DNA of 42,277 nucleotides from Paulinella micropora. Lineage: Eukaryota; Cercozoa; Imbricatea; Euglyphida. Numbering within the stretch: the stretch's first letter is position 1; every line of letters starts with the position of its first letter. Positions 31,733 through 42,247 of the stretch are shown here, in pieces. The position numbers and the translations under genes were made by a program. Below the pieces are notes generated by a model. The model had not been told where the DNA came from, ran no database searches, and saw only the letters and a program-made list of their open reading frames with translations. The stretch lies in the NCBI GenBank assembly GCA_009731375.1, contig BJOX01000218.1:460615-502891 (forward strand). The letters are read 5' to 3'.

Positions 31733-31785
31733 AAGCGCAGTGAGCCAGTAAGGCCGGTCTACGAACCGCCAACTGCTGCAGATAT
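31733..31785 (-). pseudogene. 5'-half copy of exon B6
   Basis: Acceptor CTGCAGCAG, then WRFVDRPYWLTALCL. Confidence 0.75.
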
Positions 31786-31839
31786 ACATGACTGAAAATT
31801 GAAAGAGGACACAAGAGAGCTCAAGAAGAAAAGACGAAG

Positions 31840-32028
31840 AAATAGATAGATAGGTAGAGGAAAGACGAAGAAAGGAGAAAGAGCTGGGCACAGGGAGATA
31901 GATAGATAGATAGATAGATAGATGGATGGATGGATGGATGGATGGATGGATGGATAGATGGATTGATAGATGGATAGATAGACGGATAGATAGATGGATA
32001 GAAGATATATATATACATATATATATAT

Positions 32029-32060
<32 letters not shown>

Positions 32061-32094
32061 CGATAGATAGATAGATAGATAGACAGATAGATGA

Positions 32095-32182
<88 letters not shown>

Positions 32183-32229
32183 GGACCGTACGAGGATGTC
32201 GTCCCAAAGCAAGTACACCACTTCCCTGC

Positions 32230-32273
<44 letters not shown>

Positions 32274-32363
32274 GTAGGTAGATAGGTAGATAGATAGATA
32301 GATAGAAAGATAGATAGATAGATCAATAGAGAGAGAGAGAGATAGATAGATAGATAGATAGAC

Positions 32364-32409
<46 letters not shown>

Positions 32410-32410
32410 A
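31840..32410. repeat. GATA/GGAT microsatellite
   Basis: Tetranucleotide arrays with one unique island at 32184-32230, no exon seen. CAC/CAA/CAT trinucleotide runs separate the B6 copies at 31445-31730. Confidence 0.9.
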
Positions 32411-32575
32411 ACGAACAAGGCAGTAGAGGATCAAAAAGGCAGTACACAAGACAAAACGGGCAGTACAAGGGGGAAATGGCAGTACAGAGGATAAAAAGGG
32501 CAGTACAGAGGACAAAAAGGGCAGTAGAGGACGAAAAGGGCAGTACAGAGGACAACAAGGGCAGTACCGAGCTCT
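32410..32575. repeat. GGCAGTACAGAGGACAAAAA minisatellite, left part
   Basis: About seven units of 21-24 bp. The array is interrupted by the LINE and resumes at 33865. Confidence 0.9.
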
Positions 32576-33864
32576 CGTCTATCTATGCGATGAACCTGAC
32601 GAAACACGAAACCTTTCGAACTTCTGGAAACCAGAGCCTATGCTCGAAAAGCTTGAGGCAAAATTGACTTTGAGTTCAAACATCGAGGCCAATCCGATCA
32701 TCTCGGACTTGGCCATGGTCGCTACCCACGAGAACCTTCCGCCACAGACCGCAAGACAGGATTTTAGAGTTAGCTGCTGAGACGCTACTTGAGGTAACTA
32801 CAGTGCATGACATGGACAAAGCCATGCAAGGGTGCTTTCTTCGATTTGATGGCGCATGCCCCTTTGACCCTCTCCTGGGCTCGCCTCATCGGAACCCGTA
32901 ACCCTCGCCTAATCTCTTGGGTCACGAACGCGAGCACAAACTCGGTTATTACCCCCGACCTTAGACGTCTCTGGGGAATCATTCCCAACAACAAGTGTGC
33001 TCTCTGTTCTGGTCAAGCACATTTATGTCACATTCTCTCCGGTTGCCGAGTTGCCCTCGAACAAGGCCGTTATACCTGGCGTCACGACTCTGTGCTCTGC
33101 ACTATTGAAGCCCTTCAAAACCACATCGAAAGCCATAACAAGCGCTTCCCTACAGACCAAAGAGAATCAAAGTCTATGTTTGTGAAAGAGGGCGAGCAGA
33201 AGCCTAAGGGACAGTCATTTCATCGTCCATCCCTGCTTGACACTGCAAACGATTGGCAGCTCCAAACCCAGTACACTGGTTCTGAGCAAGCCTTTCCTGT
33301 CCACATCTGTGTCGCTGACCGCCGCCCCGATATTGTTGTCTGGTCATTGTCTGCCAAAAGATGTATACTGATCGAGCTCACGTGCCCGGTCGAGGAAAAC
33401 ATCCTTGACGCACGAGCCTACAAGACCAACCGATACTGTGAGCTTAAATCTCAAATCGAGGACAACGGATGGACCTGCCACCTTCGATCAATCGAATGAG
33501 GGGCTCGCGGCATAATATCGTTCTCTGTTCATCGATGCCTACGCTCCCTGGGTTTTTCTTACTCCCAATCCAAATCCCTTTGCTTCAAGCTATCGTCTTG
33601 CGTAGCTCGTTGCTCTTTTGCGATCTATCGCTCCTGCGCAGTCAAAAAATCGACTAATCTTACTTTAGTCCGTATCGGTGACTGCATTCCGTCCTAGCCG
33701 TCCAGTGTTGCATAGCCCGGGCTAGGTCCCTTCGGGAGTTTAGACCTTACACAATGTCATCATTGTAGCTTGCGCAAGCTTATGGTGCTCAAAACACTGG
33801 GACTAACGGCTTTAACGACTTCCTTTTCTTTCTCTTCTTCCTTGTCCTCCTCAAGACCCGACAA
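32576..33864 (+). mobile_element. 5'-truncated non-LTR retrotransposon with restriction-like endonuclease
   Basis: About 1.29 kb inserted within the minisatellite. It has a degenerate upstream part (open frame about 32577-32775, then stops), the C-terminal zinc knuckle and endonuclease reading frame (32807-33499), and about 360 bp of 3' UTR. No poly-A or simple tail is evident before the array resumes at GACAAAAAGGCAGTACC. GGCAGTACC occurs on both sides and could be a target duplication or simply the array unit. Elements of this class (R2, NeSL, CRE relatives) are often site-specific. Confidence 0.85.
32807..33499 (+). pseudogene. LINE ORF C-terminus: thumb, CCHC zinc knuckle, REL endonuclease
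   Basis: 230 codons from an internal ATG to TGA. An in-frame TAA lies just upstream (32795-32797), so this is the surviving C-terminal part of a larger polyprotein. Residues 64-80 form CALC-x7-H-x4-C, the CCHC knuckle of R2-type elements, followed by QGRYTWRHDSVL, a very conserved stretch. Residues 173-190 carry RPD ... E (14 residues between Asp175 and Glu190, IELTCP), the restriction-like endonuclease core that nicks target DNA for target-primed reverse transcription. The reverse transcriptase domain itself is missing. Plus strand, opposite to gene 2. Confidence 0.9.
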
Positions 33865-34550
33865 AAAGGCAGTACCAAGACAAAAGGGCGGTACAGAGGG
33901 CAGTACTGGGGATTAAAAGGGCAGTACAGAGGACGGAAAGGGCAGTACAGAGGACAAAAAGGGCAGTACAGAGGACACAAAGGGCAGTACCGAGGACGAA
34001 AATGGCAGTACATGGGACAAAAAGGGCATCCAAGGAAAAAAAGGGCAGTACAGAGGATAAAAAGGACAGTACAGAGGAGAAAAAAGGCAGTACAGTGGAA
34101 GAAAAAGGGCAGTACATAGGGCAAAAAAGGAATCCAAGACAAAAGGGCGGTACAGAGGACAAAAAGGGCAGTACAGAGGACACAAATGGCAGTACTGAGG
34201 ACAAAAAAGACAATCCAAGGACACAAAGTGCAGAGGACAAAAGGGGCAGTTCAGAGGACAAAAAGGGCAGTATGGAGGACACAAACGGCAGCACAGTGGA
34301 TAAAAAGGCAGTAAAGAAGATAAAAACGGGAAGTACAGGGGAAAAAATGGCAGTACAGGGGATAAAGGCTAGTACAGAGACAAAAGGGCAGTACAGAGGA
34401 TAAAAAGGGCAGTACAGAGGACAAAAAGGGCAGTACAGAGGACAAAAAGGGCAGCACAGAGGACAAAAAGGCAGCATACAGGACAAAGAAGGCAGAAGAG
34501 GATCAAAAGGGTAGTACATAGTACAAAAAGGGCAGCATAGATTGCAGACT
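33865..34550. repeat. GGCAGTACAGAGGACAAAAA minisatellite, right part
   Basis: About 30 diverged 21-24 bp units. Minus-strand frames (CPLYCPF-type) are repeat translation. Confidence 0.9.
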
Positions 34551-34557
34551 ATCAAAT

Positions 34558-34579
34558 CAGAGTGTAAGCAAAGCAATCA
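34558..34579 (-). pseudogene. 3'-half copy of exon B5
   Basis: Reads IALLTL in frame and is followed by ATTTGA instead of a GT donor, then a stretch (CTGCAAT-TATGCTGCC) shared with the copy at 34983. Confidence 0.6.
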
Positions 34580-35095
34580 AAGAGGGAGTACATAACACAA
34601 AAAAGGCAGTACATAACAAAAAGGCAGTACATAACACAAAAAGGCAGTACATAACAAAAAAGGCAGTACATAACACAAAAAAGGCAGTACATAACACAAA
34701 CAAGGAGTACATAACAAAAAGGCAGTACATAACACAAAAAAGGCAGTACATAACACAAAAAGGCAGTACATAACACAAAAAGCAGTACATAATACAAAAA
34801 GGCAGTACATAACACAAAAAAGGCAGTACATAGCATAAAAAGGCAGGCAGTACTTGGCACAAAAAGGCAGTACATGACAAAAACGTCACTATCGATGCAC
34901 AGGATTAAAAAAAGGCAGTACAAAGCACAAAAAAGGCAGTACACAGTACAAAAACGGCAGCATGGATTGCAGACAAAGGAACCAAAGTACAACCAAAGCG
35001 ATCAAAAAGGAATTGCATGAAGATGACAGTACTTAAGGGATTGAAAAAGGCAGTAGATAGCACAGAGAAGGCAGTATAGAATACAAAAAAGGCAG
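34580..35095. repeat. GGCAGTACATAACACAAAAA minisatellite
   Basis: A 20-21 bp variant array of the same family. Near 35050-35100 its unit resembles the intron sequence right after exon B5's donor, from which it may derive. Confidence 0.85.
34983..35003 (-). pseudogene. 3'-half copy of exon B5
   Basis: Reads IALVVL in frame and ends TG|GTTCCT, so the donor GT is kept. Confidence 0.65.
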
Positions 35096-35107
35096 TATGC
35101 ATTATAC

Positions 35108-35153
35108 CAGAGAAGGACCAAAGCGATCCAGGCCACACCCACCACCAACCCAG
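35108..35153 (-). CDS. Gene 2 candidate exon B5 (membrane helix GLVVGVAWIALVLLW)
   Basis: A 46-nt exon with acceptor TTTTGTTAG and donor TCTG|GTATAA. In the phase given by B4 (G|CT = Ala) and B6 (TG|G = Trp) it reads GLVVGVAWIALVLLW, a clear transmembrane helix. Two downstream 3'-half copies keep IAL(V/L)xL with ATC/ATT and CTC/CTT synonymous changes. Confidence 0.7.
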
Positions 35154-35159
35154 CTAACA

Positions 35160-35360
35160 AAATACACACATGCATACATTGATAAGTGCATAGAAACATA
35201 CATAGAAACATGGAAACATACATACATATATACATACATGCATACATACATACACACACACACATACATACATACATATATACATACATACATACATACA
35301 TACATACATACATACATACATACATGCATACATACAACATACATACATACAACCATATCC
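35160..35360. repeat. CATA microsatellite
   Basis: The array forms most of the intron between B4 and B5. Confidence 0.95.
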
Positions 35361-35382
35361 GCATCCATATCCATATGCATAC

Positions 35383-35514
35383 CAAGCAGCACTTCCACCA
35401 GCCTCATGGCCTCCCACTCGTAGTACGACTGAGTAAAGAACTGGTTTTCCGTCTTGAAGCGAGCAGGCCTGACAGTCCCCGTTGCCTTTTTGCTCCCGGC
35501 CTGGCCCGACCAGC
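35383..35514 (-). CDS. Gene 2 candidate exon B4 (longest, ENQFFTQSYYEWEAMRL)
   Basis: A 132-nt exon with acceptor TCTCCTAG and donor CTTG|GTATGC. Two leading bases complete Gly with B3. It has 43 uninterrupted codons: a basic segment (GSKKATGTVRPARFK) then TENQFFTQSYYEWEAMRLVE and VLL, an amphipathic stretch leading into the helix of B5. No partial copies were found nearby. GC content and codon texture differ sharply from the surrounding repeats. Family not recognised. Confidence 0.75.
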
Positions 35515-35549
35515 CTAGGAGACGGACCAAGCAACGAATTGAATCAACA

Positions 35550-35591
35550 AAAGATCATGAATGAATGAATGAATGAATGAATCAATGATCT

Positions 35592-35633
<42 letters not shown>

Positions 35634-35642
35634 CCTCTCCTC
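35550..35642. repeat. (GAAT)n and (CT)n
   Basis: Short arrays between B3 and B4. The minus strand of the CT run is GA. Confidence 0.95.
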
Positions 35643-35659
35643 TATGCATTTGCCCGTAC

Positions 35660-35702
35660 CAAGCCAAAACGGCCTCTGCACGTGAACGGCAGAGGAGGGT
35701 AC
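35660..35702 (-). CDS. Gene 2 candidate exon B3 (VPSSAVHVQRPFWL)
   Basis: A 43-nt exon with acceptor TTGCGCAG and donor CTTG|GTACGG, phase 0 to 1, reading VPSSAVHVQRPFWL. Two upstream partial copies (35882-35923, 36074-36117) differ only by one whole-codon deletion in the first and by four substitutions in the second, all synonymous in this frame (GTA/GTG, TCT/TCG, GTG/GTT, CCG/CCC). That fixes the frame. Confidence 0.8.
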
Positions 35703-35708
35703 CTGCGC

Positions 35709-35739
<31 letters not shown>

Positions 35740-35811
35740 TTATAGATAGATAGATAGTTAGATAGTTATAGATAGATAGATAGTTGGATAGTATGGATAG
35801 ATAGATAGATG

Positions 35812-35860
<49 letters not shown>

Positions 35861-35881
35861 GTAGGTAGATAGATAGATAGC

Positions 35882-35922
35882 CAAAACGGCCTCTGCACGT
35901 GAACGGCAGAGGGTACCTGCGC

Positions 35923-35923
<1 letters not shown>
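35882..35923 (-). pseudogene. 5'-part copy of exon B3
   Basis: Acceptor TTGCGCAG, then VPSAVHVQRPFWL with one codon deleted, breaking at TGGCT into ATCT repeats. Confidence 0.8.
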
Positions 35924-35961
<38 letters not shown>

Positions 35962-36073
35962 TTAGTTAGAGATAGATGGATAGATAGATAGATGGATAGA
36001 TAGATAGATAGATAGATAGACAGATAGATGGATAGATGGATAGATTGATTAGATAGATAGATAGATAGATAGC

Positions 36074-36117
36074 CAAAAGGGCCTCTGAACGTGAACGGCC
36101 GAGGAGGGCACCTGCGC
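36074..36117 (-). pseudogene. 5'-part copy of exon B3
   Basis: Acceptor TTGCGCAG, then VPSSAVHVQRPFWL identical in protein, breaking at TGGCT. Confidence 0.8.
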
Positions 36118-36125
36118 AAGTAGAT

Positions 36126-36183
<58 letters not shown>

Positions 36184-36234
36184 GCATATATATATGTATG
36201 TATATATGCATATATATATATATAGAGAGAAGAG

Positions 36235-36269
<35 letters not shown>

Positions 36270-36270
36270 C

Positions 36271-36333
36271 CAGCGTGTTTGTGGCGGCCATGAGTAGATA
36301 TGCACATAGCACACAGGACAGTCGACTCGACAC
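36271..36333 (-). CDS. Gene 2 candidate exon B2 (membrane helix RLSCVLCAYLLMAATNTL)
   Basis: A 63-nt, phase 0-0 exon with acceptor CATCTAG and donor ACGCTG|GTCTAT (donor again at the ATCT array edge). It reads VSSRLSCVLCAYLLMAATNTL, a transmembrane helix. The RLSC ... N pattern is faintly like the first helix after the PLAT domain in polycystin-1-type proteins, but neighbouring exons do not extend that match, so I do not assign the family. Confidence 0.65.
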
Positions 36334-36335
36334 CT

Positions 36336-36485
36336 AGATGGAGATGGAGATGGAGATGGAGATTTTGTACATCCAGATGTAGATGTAGGTGTAGTTGTAG
36401 GTGTAGATGTAAATATAGATGTAGTAGATGTAGAAGTAGAGGTAGAGGTAGAATCCAGATGTAGATGCAGATGTAGATGTAGATG
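36336..36485. repeat. GGAGAT / GTAGAT hexamer arrays
   Basis: Degenerate AGATGT/AGGTGT words upstream of exon B2. Confidence 0.85.
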
Positions 36486-36494
36486 GACCATGAA

Positions 36495-36525
36495 GGCTGA
36501 GGGGCACGTGTGCGTGCAGTAACTT
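36495..36525 (-). pseudogene. 3'-half copy of exon B1
   Basis: Shares TTACTGCACGCACACGTGCC with B1 and ends CATG|GTCCAT. One inserted base shifts the frame. Confidence 0.65.
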
Positions 36526-36535
36526 TACTAATACC

Positions 36536-36675
<140 letters not shown>

Positions 36676-36679
36676 TCAC

Positions 36680-36719
36680 CGCGAAGGCGGAGGGCACGTG
36701 TGCGTGCAGTAAATTATAT
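36680..36719 (-). CDS. Gene 2 candidate exon B1 (YNLLHAHVPSAFA)
   Basis: A 40-nt segment, acceptor GGTATAG, donor TTCGCG|GTGACA. In the phase that fits B2 it reads YNLLHAHVPSAFA. It is supported by the donor, the phase fit and a 3'-half copy downstream. The acceptor has a weak pyrimidine tract. Confidence 0.45.
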
Positions 36720-36764
36720 CTATACCATACACATGCCTTCGTATTCCCCTTGGATATATCTGTA

Positions 36765-37672
36765 CTAATACCAATACTAATACTAATACTAATACTAATA
36801 CTAACACTAACACTAAAACTAACACTAAAACTAACACTAAAACTAACACTAAAACTAACACTAATGCTGCTGTTGATGCTAATGCTAATGTTAATGCTAA
36901 TGCAAATGCAAATGCTAATGCTAATGCTCATGCTAATGCTGATATTTACACTTATACTAATACTAATACAATACTAATACTAATACTAATACCAATACCA
37001 ATACCAATACCAATACCGATACCAATACCAATACCAATACCAATACCAATACCAATACTAATACTAATACTAATACTAATACTAATACTAATACTAATAC
37101 TAGTACTAATACTAGTACTAGTACTAGTACCAGTACTAATACTAATACTAATACTAATACTAATACTAATACTAATACTAATACTAATATATACTAATAC
37201 TAATACTAATACTAATACTAATACTAATACGAATACTAATACGAATACGAATACGAATACGAATACTAATACTAATACTAATACTAATACTAATACTAAT
37301 ACTGATACTGATACTGATACTGATACTAATACTAATACTAATACTAATACTAATACTAATTACTAATTACTAATAACCAATTACTAATTACTAATTACTA
37401 ATTACTAATACTAATTACTAATACTAATTACTAATACTAATTCTAATACTAATTACTAATACTAATTCTAATACTAATTACTAATACTAATTACTAATTA
37501 CTAATTACTAATTACTAATACTAATACTAATACTAATACTAATACTAATACTAATACTAATACCAATACCAATACTGATACTGATACTATACTAATACTA
37601 ATACTAATACTAACACTAACACCAACACTAACACTAACAACAACACTAACACTAACACTAACACTAACACTT
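36765..37672. repeat. TACTAA hexamer satellite (ACTAAT)n
   Basis: About 900 bp of (TAATAC)n with blocks of variants (AACACT, CCAATA, GAATAC, TAATTAC). Pure low complexity. Confidence 0.95.
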
Positions 37673-37674
37673 AC

Positions 37675-37707
37675 GTAGCGGTCCATAGAGTGTACTCGCC
37701 GGTGAAC
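37675..37707 (-). CDS. Candidate 33-nt microexon with consensus splice sites
   Basis: Acceptor TTTTTGCCGCAG and consensus donor TAC|GTAAGT. The frame is undecided: FTGEYTLWTA (fits the start phase of B1) or SPASTLYGPL. A copy lacking the donor lies upstream at 38241-38275 and reads FTGEYSLCTA or SPVSTVYAPP. Probably an upstream exon of gene 2. Confidence 0.5.
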
Positions 37708-37734
37708 CTGCGGCAAAAATAACAATACCAACAG

Positions 37735-38061
37735 TATGTATGTATGTTTGTATGTAGGTAAGTAAGTAAGTAAGTAAGTAAGTATGTATGTATGTATGTA
37801 TGTATGTATGTATATATGTATGTATGTATGTATGTATGCATGCATGCATGTATGTATGTATGTATGTATGTATGTATGTATATATATATATATGATGTTT
37901 GTATGTATGTTTGTATGTATGCATGTATGTATGTATGCATGTATGTATGTATGTATGTATGTATGTATATATGTATATATGTATGTATGTATAACAACAG
38001 CATGACAATGGTGCAACAACACAGCATGAGAACAACAAGAGCAATAACATAACACATATAG

Positions 38062-38093
<32 letters not shown>

Positions 38094-38162
38094 GAGAGAT
38101 AGGTAGGTAGGTAGGTAGATAGGTAGATAAGTAGATAGATAGGTAGATAGGTAGAGATAGAT

Positions 38163-38216
<54 letters not shown>

Positions 38217-38235
38217 GTGGGTGGGTAGGTAGGTG
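37735..38235. repeat. TATG and GATA microsatellites
   Basis: TATG array 37735-37993, unique island, then GATA/GTAG. Confidence 0.95.
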
Positions 38236-38240
38236 AGTGG

Positions 38241-38275
38241 CGGTGCATAGACTGTACTCACCGGTGAATCTGTGT
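38241..38275 (-). pseudogene. Upstream copy of the 37.7-kb microexon
   Basis: Keeps acceptor GACACAG and nearly the whole exon. The donor is replaced by TCACCT. Confidence 0.6.
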
Positions 38276-38329
38276 CAAGGATAACAATAACAGTACTAGA
38301 ACAGGACGACAAAAACAAGAAGAGGACAA

Positions 38330-38597
38330 CAGGGAGGAGGAGGAGGAGGAAGAGGAGGAGGAGGAGGAGGAGAAGAAGAAGAAGAAGCAGAAGAAGAAGA
38401 AGCAGAAGAAGCAGAAGAAGAAGAAGAAGAAGAAGAAGAAGAAGAAGAAGAAGAAGACCAAGAAGAAGAAGAAGAAGAAGAAGAAGAAGAAGAAGAAGAA
38501 GAAGAAGAAGAAGAAGATTAGCAACAACGGCGGCGACGACGACGGCAACAACAACAACAACAGCACCAGCAGCAGCAGCAGCAACAACAACAACAAC

Positions 38598-38642
<45 letters not shown>
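38330..38642. repeat. GGA/GAA/CAA and GA arrays
   Basis: Trinucleotide arrays then (GA)n. Lys/Glu/Arg-rich frames are repeat translation. 38643-39000 is unique with ACTC-type words, nothing recognised. Confidence 0.9.
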
Positions 38643-38999
38643 AGCGAGTGTGACCTGAGCACTGCGTCGGGGATGTTAGTAGTCTGCTTGTTAGTTGTTG
38701 CCTGCTGCGTTGTTTTCTTCTTCTCCTCCTTCTTAACTGTGCGCGTATGTGTTTTCGGCTGCGCGTACATACATAACACGTATACACAAAAAATACACTT
38801 ATACCACACTCACTCACGCGCAATCACTCATACCCTCATCACGTGAGTTTGGCTGCGAGTACATACATGACACAGACACCGAAAATTCACTCATACATGA
38901 TCACTCACTCACTCACTAACGCGCAATCAATCATATTACTTTTTACGTGAGATACGCACGCAAACACACTCGTCGAAAATATATCATCAACATGAATTA

Positions 39000-39280
<281 letters not shown>

Positions 39281-39281
39281 C

Positions 39282-39422
39282 CGGGGTACTTGAAGGCCCA
39301 AGCGTCGTACGCGTAGAGGAAATAGGCGTGGAGGAAAGAGGCGTAGAGGAAATAGGCGTAGAGGAAAGAGGCGTAGAGGAGAGAAAAATAGACAGTTTGG
39401 AGCCGGCGGAACCCCAGAGATT
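39282..39422 (-). CDS. Candidate exon (FRRLQTVYFSLLYASF ... AYDAWAFKYP)
   Basis: A 141-nt open segment from acceptor CTATCTAG to donor CCCG|GTCTCT. The frame SLGFRRLQTVYFSLLYASFL is followed by a repeated Tyr-Ala-(Ser/Tyr)-Phe-Leu unit (15-bp DNA repeat) and AYDAWAFKYP. It would be an aromatic-rich helix. An upstream copy (39478-39507) has one substitution, synonymous in this frame (CGG/CGC), plus a 4-nt deletion beside the acceptor. The 15-bp repeat keeps all frames open, so coding is uncertain. Confidence 0.4.
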
Positions 39423-39477
39423 CTAGATAGCATGGCATATATATATATAATATATATATATATATTATATGTAAAGA

Positions 39478-39507
39478 TAGACAGTTTGGAGGCGGCGGAA
39501 CCCCATT
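39478..39507 (-). pseudogene. 5'-part copy of the 39.3-kb candidate exon
   Basis: Keeps acceptor CTATCTAG and GFRRLQTVY, then breaks into the TA-rich array. Confidence 0.55.
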
Positions 39508-39519
39508 CTAGATAGCATG

Positions 39520-39760
39520 GCATATATATATATATATGTATATAATATAATAGTATACAATATAATATAATATAATATAATACATATATATAATATCTTT
39601 AATATATATATATATAATATATTTACATTTATATTTATTATATATATATTATATATTTATATTTATATTAAATAATTTATATTTATATTTATATTTATAT
39701 TTACATTTGTATTTATATTTATATTTATATTTATAAGAAAAATATATATACATATAAGAC
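39520..39760. repeat. TA / TATAAT / TTTATA-rich low complexity
   Basis: AT arrays with ATTTAT units. Confidence 0.9.
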
Positions 39761-39775
39761 GTGCTCTAAAAGAAA

Positions 39776-39938
39776 ATTCCCACTTTTGGTTATCTTTGTC
39801 TCTCGGAAGAAGGCCGAGATAGCTGGTTTTATTTCACGTGCACACTCCAGGCCTCGCGTGTCAGTGTGATCTAACCTATAGGCGTGGGGCCTGGAACCCC
39901 GTCGAAAGAAGGAGAGGGGGGAAAAATAGGGAAATTTC

Positions 39939-40005
<67 letters not shown>

Positions 40006-40310
40006 TTGCGTCCGCAAATAGGATGTCCCGCATCTTCGGTCGTCCTTACCGAAGGGATGTCCCAGAACGGACCTGAGTTGGAGTGTCCTAGCATGCCCCA
40101 AAGGCGTTCCACAGCATGCAGCATGCTCACGCCTCAAGCTCTTGTTCCGTAAGATGGAAGATTTCAAAATGAAACGTGAATTTTTTTGAATTTTCAAACC
40201 CATCACTTTTTTATACTTGCTTTCTATCAAAAGAAGTCTGGAATAGCTGCTTTTATTCCATATGCACAAAGTGCAGGAGCTGTGTGATTGTATGACATAT
40301 CTACATGCAC
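39776..40310. repeat. Pair of diverged repeats around a long T run
   Basis: 39776-39875 and 40193-40310 are related (CACTTTT...CTTT...GAATAGCTG(C/G)TTTTAT...). Between them is a run of about 60 T (39943-40003), which as minus-strand poly-A follows GCGGACGCAAC and may mark a retroposed copy. Confidence 0.5.
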
Positions 40311-41085
40311 GGCCCTTGCAAGAGTCTTTGGAAAAAATATAGGAGATAAAAACGGGAGGATGTCCTAGAAGAAATTATGGGACATGTTAGGGCGGGATGT
40401 ACCGAAAAATTGATGCCTCCTGAGGAACAATGTCTCGGGGTGTCCTATGGAGGGATGTTCCGACGTGAGCCTGCCTTGTTCAGCGGGCGATCCCACCCTC
40501 AGACCCCGAGCCCTTTCCAGCTTCGAAACCTAAGATCTCCCAACTCAAGAAGTGACCAACCCCAAAACAAGCTGCCGCCTGACAGACTTGATCTTTCTGT
40601 CCCAACCATACGCGGTGGGTTTTTTTATGGTAAGGTAATGCAGCATCTCTGACTTACAAAGGGACTTAAGGAATACAGTCAAGATTGAGCTCGGTATTTC
40701 TGGACAAGATCGTGGGAAACCGAAGAACATCGATTTTGGGGCTTTCTTAGTGAGAAAATTGCTAACGGCTTTTAGTTGTTTACCTCGCAACAAGGCAGAT
40801 CAGGACTAGAGTAGGTTGCGTTAGAGAGCTTATGGATGGATATATGCGACCTTAAATGAACCCTTTCTTGCGTCCACTTCGGGCAGAAATCAAGGGATAC
40901 GGCGTCGAGATACCAGAATTCATCCTCACCTTCCCAACATTCTACCACTTTCTGTCTATCTCGATGTAAAAAGTAAGCCGTAGAACATGTGAAATAGCGT
41001 AGTACTACACATAGCCTGCAGTGTATGCAGATCAAATATCTCGACCTTCTTTCTAGAGAGAAAGAGAATCAAAAATGGGAATTTC
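40311..41085. other. Unique sequence, nothing recognised
   Basis: Non-repetitive with GGGATGTxCCG-type words continuing from 40020. I see no exon with supporting evidence. Confidence 0.5.
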
Positions 41086-41097
41086 TTTAAGGACACT

Positions 41098-41415
<318 letters not shown>

Positions 41416-41425
41416 ATGCATATAC

Positions 41426-41464
41426 CTCATTACGCTGCTGCTCTTCGCGTTGACGAGCTTCTTC
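41426..41464 (-). CDS. Candidate 39-nt exon (EEARQREEQQRNE)
   Basis: Acceptor GTTGAAAG, donor ATGAG|GTATAT, 13 codons reading EEARQREEQQRNE, a typical charged coiled-coil stretch. It is the only non-repeat island in the surrounding 800 bp. No copies and no second line of evidence. Confidence 0.35.
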
Positions 41465-41479
41465 CTTTCAACATGCCAT

Positions 41480-41756
41480 ACATACATACATACATACATA
41501 CATACATAAATACATACACACATACATGCATGCATGCATACATACATACATACATACATACATACATTCATACATACTCATACATACATTCATGCATGCA
41601 TGCATGCATTCATACATACATACATACATACGTACATACGTATATACATACATACATACATACACACATACATACATGCATGCATACATACATGCATACA
41701 TGCATGCATGCATGCATGCATACATACATACATACATATATACGTACATACATACA

Positions 41757-41788
<32 letters not shown>

Positions 41789-41825
41789 CATACAGACATA
41801 CCTATACATAAATACATACATGCGT

Positions 41826-41856
<31 letters not shown>

Positions 41857-41874
41857 AAAAGAGAGAGAGGAAGC

Positions 41875-41950
<76 letters not shown>

Positions 41951-42180
41951 GAGAGAGAAGAGAGGATGAGGAAGAGAAAGAGAAAGAGAACAGAGAGAGA
42001 GAGAGAGAGATAGAGAGAAGGAGAGAGGGAGAGGGAGAGAGACAGAGAGAGAGAGAGAGTATATGTATTTTAGTAATTTAAGGATAGTAAGAGTATAGTA
42101 CTGGCAGCACCTATCCAATATAAGGGGTGCGTATGGATGCTTTTTTTCAAACGGTAGTATGAGTTACGATTCGTAATAAG

Positions 42181-42247
<67 letters not shown>

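Larger units (their letters stand above)
35712..36270. repeat. GATA microsatellite around B3 copies
   Basis: GATA/GTTA arrays fill the rest of the intron between B2 and B3. Confidence 0.95.

Noticed and set aside
33789-34992. Cys/Leu/Phe/Tyr-rich minus-strand membrane protein
   Set aside because: The CPLYCPF frame is the translation of the GGCAGTACAGAGGACAAAAA minisatellite.
36271-36333. Polycystin-1-like transmembrane segment from RLSC...N
   Set aside because: The resemblance is limited to about 20 residues. Flanking exons do not match the PLAT domain or the second helix.
38272-38658. Arg/Lys-rich protein
   Set aside because: AGG/AAG trinucleotide arrays only.
39943-40003. Poly-T run as a transcription terminator or poly-A tail of a processed gene
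   Set aside because: A retroposed tail is possible, but no parent gene or target duplication could be identified.
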